A stretch of 64,000 nucleotides of DNA from the NCBI GenBank assembly GCA_016584495.1, contig WAID01000002.1:1922001-1986000 (forward strand). The letters run 5' to 3'. Of the stretch, positions 59,872-64,000 are shown in pieces; the stretch's first letter is position 1; each line of letters begins with the position of its first letter. Made by a program: the position numbers and the translations under genes. This stretch comes from Celoporthe dispersa. Taxonomy: Eukaryota > Ascomycota > Sordariomycetes > Diaporthales > Cryphonectriaceae. The notes below the pieces were generated by a model. That model had not been told where the DNA came from. It saw nothing but the letters and a program-made list of their open reading frames with translations, and ran no database searches.

Positions 59872-60170
59872 TTTCAAATCAGTTCCGACTGTCACGATAG
59901 CAGGCAGGAGAGGCAAGTGGACGATGAGCAGGCAGTTCGGAATTTCTGTTCAGCTACAATAAACAAGCATTATCTTCAAGTAAGTATAAGCTCTATGAAC
60001 AAAACATAGTTCAAGAAGCTACAATTATTGATTGCGATGACTGAGCAGTTTCGGGGTAGCTCACTCTCTCGCCTCACTTGTGTCTCCTTTGAACCTGACA
60101 ACAGCACTGCTTGTTCGTTTCTCCGAGGTAAACAGAAAGGAATAGAAAGAGGACTAGAGTAGAAATTGAT

Positions 60171-63100
60171 CTATGTAGCACTGATCACCGGCAAAAAAAG
60201 CTCTCCACCATCTCTGATCACTCCAGATAGATACTCAAACAGCACATTTGCCATGCCCCTCTCCCTCGCCCCATCAAGCCATACTCTAGGAGCCATTACA
60301 CCGAATGGACGACCTTCGACCTTCTCCATATATTCCTGCAGTCTATCGGGGTGGACGTTTGTGTCGCTGCGGCGATGTATGAACTCCGTCGAGAAGGAAG
60401 CAGAGGCAGTAGAATGAGAAGTAGCAGAGGATACAGACTCCAGAGCAGCACTCACCAAGGCCTTGCTCACACTCTCAACGGGCATGAGGTTAAATACACC
60501 CCTCACTTTCAATCGTCGTTGATCAGCAGCTCAACTCAACATATTCATCTCCAACTTAGGCACCGCCCCAAGGACGTGTGAGTACCCTACCACGGCACTC
60601 ATGATATCAAGCTCAGGCGCTCCCTCGCCAACTAGGCTCATTGCACGATGTACAAAAGTCGACAGACCACACTCAGATAATACTCGTTCAAGCAAAGCCT
60701 CGCTGATCCACTTGGAGAGGGTGTACCCGTCGAGTTGGGATGAGTTTTCCTGTCCCGGCAGAAACTCCGCCACCGACACGGGGCCAAGTGTAGGAGACAC
60801 ACTGAGCTTCCCGCCAGGTTGCGGCAGCACGTCCTCCACCGAAGCTGTGGATACGAAATGAAGCGGCACTTGCCTTTCAAGCGCCAACATACAAAGCGTG
60901 CGCGTGGACACAGTGTTTGTCGCTCTGAGAGAGGCGTTGTATGCCTCTAAGAAGGAGATGTGTGCGCCGTTGTGGATGATAAGGTCAACACTGCGAGCCA
61001 GCATAGTGAAGGTGTCCTGTGATAGACCGAGAAGTGACTCGCTCAGGTCACCGGTGTGTTGGAAAACCTTATCGCTGATGACTGAAACATTACGCCCTGG
61101 GCGGATTGCCACGCAGTGCATCTGGGCGACGCGGGCATTCGAGACGAGCTGATGCAGTATATACGTTTCAAGAAATCCGGCTGCGCCAGTGAGCAGCACT
61201 TTGTAGTTGGAAGAAGTTCCACCCTCGCCCACTATCATCGTTTGCACACCCGTGGTATTCTGCGACGACTTGTGGGATGACAGCCCGTCAAAAAGGCCTG
61301 CGACCTCGGCAGTCCAGTCCATGCTCTCTGGCTGATTTTCTGCTAATGCCGCGTTCTTGTACTCCCAGAATGTCACCCGTGCAGCCATGCTGGCGAGTGT
61401 TCTCAGCTGGAGGAGCTCGGGCAGAGTCATGGATACTCCAAAGGTACCTCGTATGACTGACCGGAGCTTGATAGCTGACATTGAATTCCCACCAATTTGG
61501 AAGAAATCCGAATCGGTTTGGATGGCTGCAGCTGCAACTGGATGCTCGTCTTGAGGCAGCCGGGCTCCAGATAAGACCTCCAGCCACGCCTTTCTCATGC
61601 GAAGCTCCACCGATGTCAACACGTCACCATTCCCTTGGTCACCGAGTTCCTGTTGTCTCTGCAAAGTAATTGGCAGGTTATCAATCGCCACTCTGTCCAG
61701 TTTGCCATTTACATTGGCCGGAAGCTGGTCCACAGGAACAACAAGTGTCGGACACATGTGCGATGGCAGGGGCAGGCTTGTGCTCAGGCTTTGTATCAGC
61801 CCAGAACGGCCGTGATGTGAAAATGTGGCGTCGAAGACGATAAATGCCACGAGCTGATCATTGTGATTTGGGCGATAGGATATGGCTGCCGCCGTGAGCG
61901 CGCCAGCGGACTCACGAATCATAACGTTGGCTACCTCGTCAAGCTCAACACGCATGCCGCGGATCTTGATCTGACTGCTATCTTGGCCGATGCGGCCGAG
62001 CAGATTGATGGGTCCATCTTCCAGAAGCCTTCCACAGTCACCAGAGCGGTAGACTCTGATCGTTGCGGCTGGCGTGGTTGATCCATCATCTGCTGAAGTC
62101 GGATCCTGGATTTCGATAAATCGACATTGCGTCTCTTCAGCGCGGTTCAGATAGCCTAGGGCGACACCGTCCCCAGCAATAAGAACCTCGCCGGGAAGCC
62201 TACGGGCAGAGGGTTCCCGTCATTGTCTGCAACGAAGACTGAATACTTCGGCATAGATAACCCTGACCCTAATCGCCCGCAGCTTCGGGGTCCTCGTCGT
62301 TGTTCGGCGACACTCGGCATAAACATATTTGCAGCACTGTAGTTGGCCTGGCCGGGGTTGCCGACAATGCACGTGGCTGACGCGAGAAGGACGAAAAAGT
62401 CAAGACCGCGGTCGGCATAGAACAACTCGTCGAGGTTCTGCGTGAGCTTTAGGTCGCACCACTACTTCAAAATCTCGGCATGTCATGTGCCCAAAGGGTC
62501 GATCGCGCAGGATCATTGCCCCGTTGGCGACGCCTGCGATGGGCAGCATGCGTTGAAGCACCTCGGCATGTGCCCGCTTCAGAGCGCACTTGTCAGCCAC
62601 ATCAAGCGCCCAGGTCTGGATGCTGGCGCCCATCTTTGGAGGTGTCCAAGTACTGCACTATCAATGCGGAGATTCCGCGAGAAGAGAGCAAAGCTTCGTG
62701 CTCCCATCTTGGTCATCCACTCGATCAATGACATTCCTACCTCACCTGTCAGACCGACGAGAAGATACGTTCTGTCCCCGGAGAAGAACCGCTTGCCGCC
62801 AGAGCATAGTGGTTGCAGCCGTACAGGGATTGAATCCATGGGTGATGAGGTGCCGGTGTCTGTTGCCCTGGTCCAATCGATGATGCTCGTGGGTTCCTGT
62901 TGGCCTGGTATAGACGAGAAATTTCCGAGGTCGAAAGTTGCTGAACTTGCATAAGCTTTTTTGCAGGATAAAGAGGTGCACTCCCTGGTGATGATGTCAA
63001 GGATACTAGAGGTGCTGAGATCGAGAGACACTGCTTTCGCCGTTTTGACATCTTGGCACCATTGTCGGAATTGGGTCTTGGTAACAATGTTTGAGCGCAG

Positions 63101-64000
63101 TACAGTGTCTCGAAGCGCATGGGTGTCATCGTCACCATCACCCGTGTCAAGGATACAAAATCTGCCGACCTTTGAGGGAAGACTGTCTTCCAACATACGC
63201 AGAGTATTTCTTGGGTGTATGTAAGTAGTGCCTGGAGAAGCTGCGGCACGAGACCCCGAAGATGTGCTGAAAAAGACATCTGTCCCTCGAGCCTTGGCTA
63301 CAAGTCTGGCTAGGCTTGCCATCTCTGGCGGTGCATCATGAAGCTAGAGAGTCCCACGAATACCACTCATGAGGCTCTCTCACATGATAGTAGCGATTAG
63401 GTGACGCAGTATGTCAACAGGTAGAACCCCATTGATATTACAGTCCACGACTTGTTTCGTACCGAGCTCGACAGATGAGCAGTTGGTGCGTGAGAGAGCC
63501 ACGACCATGTGCTCCGGTCTGCCCTCAGCATGTACGAGGCAAATATACACCGGGTCAGCCCCATCAAAAGGGCTGAAAGCGAGTAACGAAGAGCACTGAG
63601 AAATGAAACGGGTTGTTGCTGCCTTGTCGCTGTGGTATTCATCGGCGATAACAGATACTGATTCGACGGTTGCTTCTCCCAGCGCCAGGCTTCCGTCTTG
63701 GTGGATTTGGACTTGTACTGGTAACATAGAGGTGGTAGATGTAACAGAGGCATCTTGTGAAATGACTCCACTCTCGGATGCCAAACAGAGGTTTAGTTGG
63801 TCGTGTGGCTTGATCCTGGGTATGTACAGGAGCCCTTTCCGAATAGCCAGCTCGGTCTCGTTGCTCCAGAGCACGTCCTCGTTCTGAGGGTGATTTATGA
63901 AGACCATACGCAATAACATCTCTGTTAGGGCGGTTGGCCAAGGGAAATGACTAGGAGATGTATCGTCAATGTCGACAAAGAGCGTGCGTAGATGTGGCAG
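60171..64000 (-). pseudogene. PKS-NRPS hybrid, 3' part, internally deleted and frame-broken (runs off right edge)
   Basis: The enzyme would make and release a polyketide joined to an amino acid. Read 5' to 3' on the minus strand: PKS segment upstream of the KR (LLRMVFIN, LLYIPRIKPHD); ketoreductase (RTYLLVGLTGEVGMSLIEW, IAGVANGAMILRD, FFVLLASATCIVGNPGQANY); then, at about 62255-62300, a direct change into the second half of an adenylation domain (SMPKYSVF, YRSGDCGRL, QIKIRGMRVELDEV). The carrier (DFFQIGGNSMSAIKL) and a thioester-reductase domain (YKVLLTGAAGFLETYIL, active-site GYTLSK) follow. The ACP, condensation domain and first half of the A domain are missing. In-frame stops: TGA 63382-63380, TAG 63346-63344, TGA 60533-60531. 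Frame breaks lie near 62629-62631 (C/G run), about 62440 and 62191-62195. The 5' part lies outside the window. Confidence 0.85.

Larger units (their letters stand above)
58845..60170. other. AT-rich gap with inverted repeat element
   Basis: About 1.3 kb with no gene recognised. The first ~130 bp form the AKR promoter; the 59.5-59.9 kb part is an inverted repeat element listed separately. Confidence 0.45.

Overview
The window is nuclear DNA of a filamentous ascomycete (Pezizomycotina, Eurotiomycete-like; genus not resolved). The genes carry many 58-125 nt GT-AG introns. The families are typical of that group: Zn2Cys6 regulators, Dal5-type and sugar MFS carriers, a PL3 pectate lyase, CYP503-like P450s, a fungal bifunctional diterpene cyclase and a PKS-NRPS hybrid. 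No rRNA, tRNA or CRISPR array was seen.

Left part (0.6-8.3 kb): an intact SDR, a Gfo/Idh/MocA oxidoreductase with two single-base frame breaks, an intact six-exon sugar transporter, and a Cys-rich, Ser/Thr-rich single-pass membrane protein. The first three look like a small sugar or sugar-acid utilisation set.

Nitrogen-type catabolic cluster (8.5-19.4 kb): a fused 5-oxoprolinase/hydantoinase (HyuA+HyuB), a Dal5-type organic-anion MFS carrier, a Zn2Cys6 regulator and a FAD amine oxidase of the sarcosine/fructosyl-amino-acid oxidase family. Both divergent promoters are rich in HGATAA sites, which fits AreA-type nitrogen control. Then come a second sugar/polyol transporter (20.9-23.0 kb), a paraoxonase-like gene with one in-frame TAG (23.9-25.5 kb), a pectate lyase with a striking Asp-rich linker (27.1-28.4 kb) and a phospholipase-D-like protein with N-terminal repeats (30.9-33.2 kb). 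AT-rich gaps with relic repeats separate them.

Dead diterpenoid cluster (36.5-52.2 kb): six co-directional genes encode two CYP503-like P450s, a secreted FAD oxidase, a bifunctional class II/class I diterpene cyclase, a DHA1-type MFS exporter and an AflR-like regulator. The first five carry premature stops or frame breaks, and the regulator's zinc-cluster coding is disordered. The cyclase has at least four in-frame stops and lacks its N-terminal ~100 residues. No GGPP synthase is visible.

Right part (52-64 kb): repeat-rich DNA, then two intact genes (a lipocalin-type Diels-Alderase-like secreted protein and an aldo-keto reductase). The 3' portion of a broken PKS-NRPS runs off the right edge. 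Its ketoreductase domain is joined directly to the second half of an adenylation domain, so the ACP, condensation and first half of the adenylation domain are gone.

Two kinds of damage should be kept apart. Most frameshifts fall in runs of G or C, which is also what a homopolymer-prone assembly produces. The in-frame stops cannot be explained that way; many can be read as C-to-T or G-to-A transitions. Relic repeat copies in the gaps differ largely by transitions too, so RIP-like mutation or plain decay is plausible.
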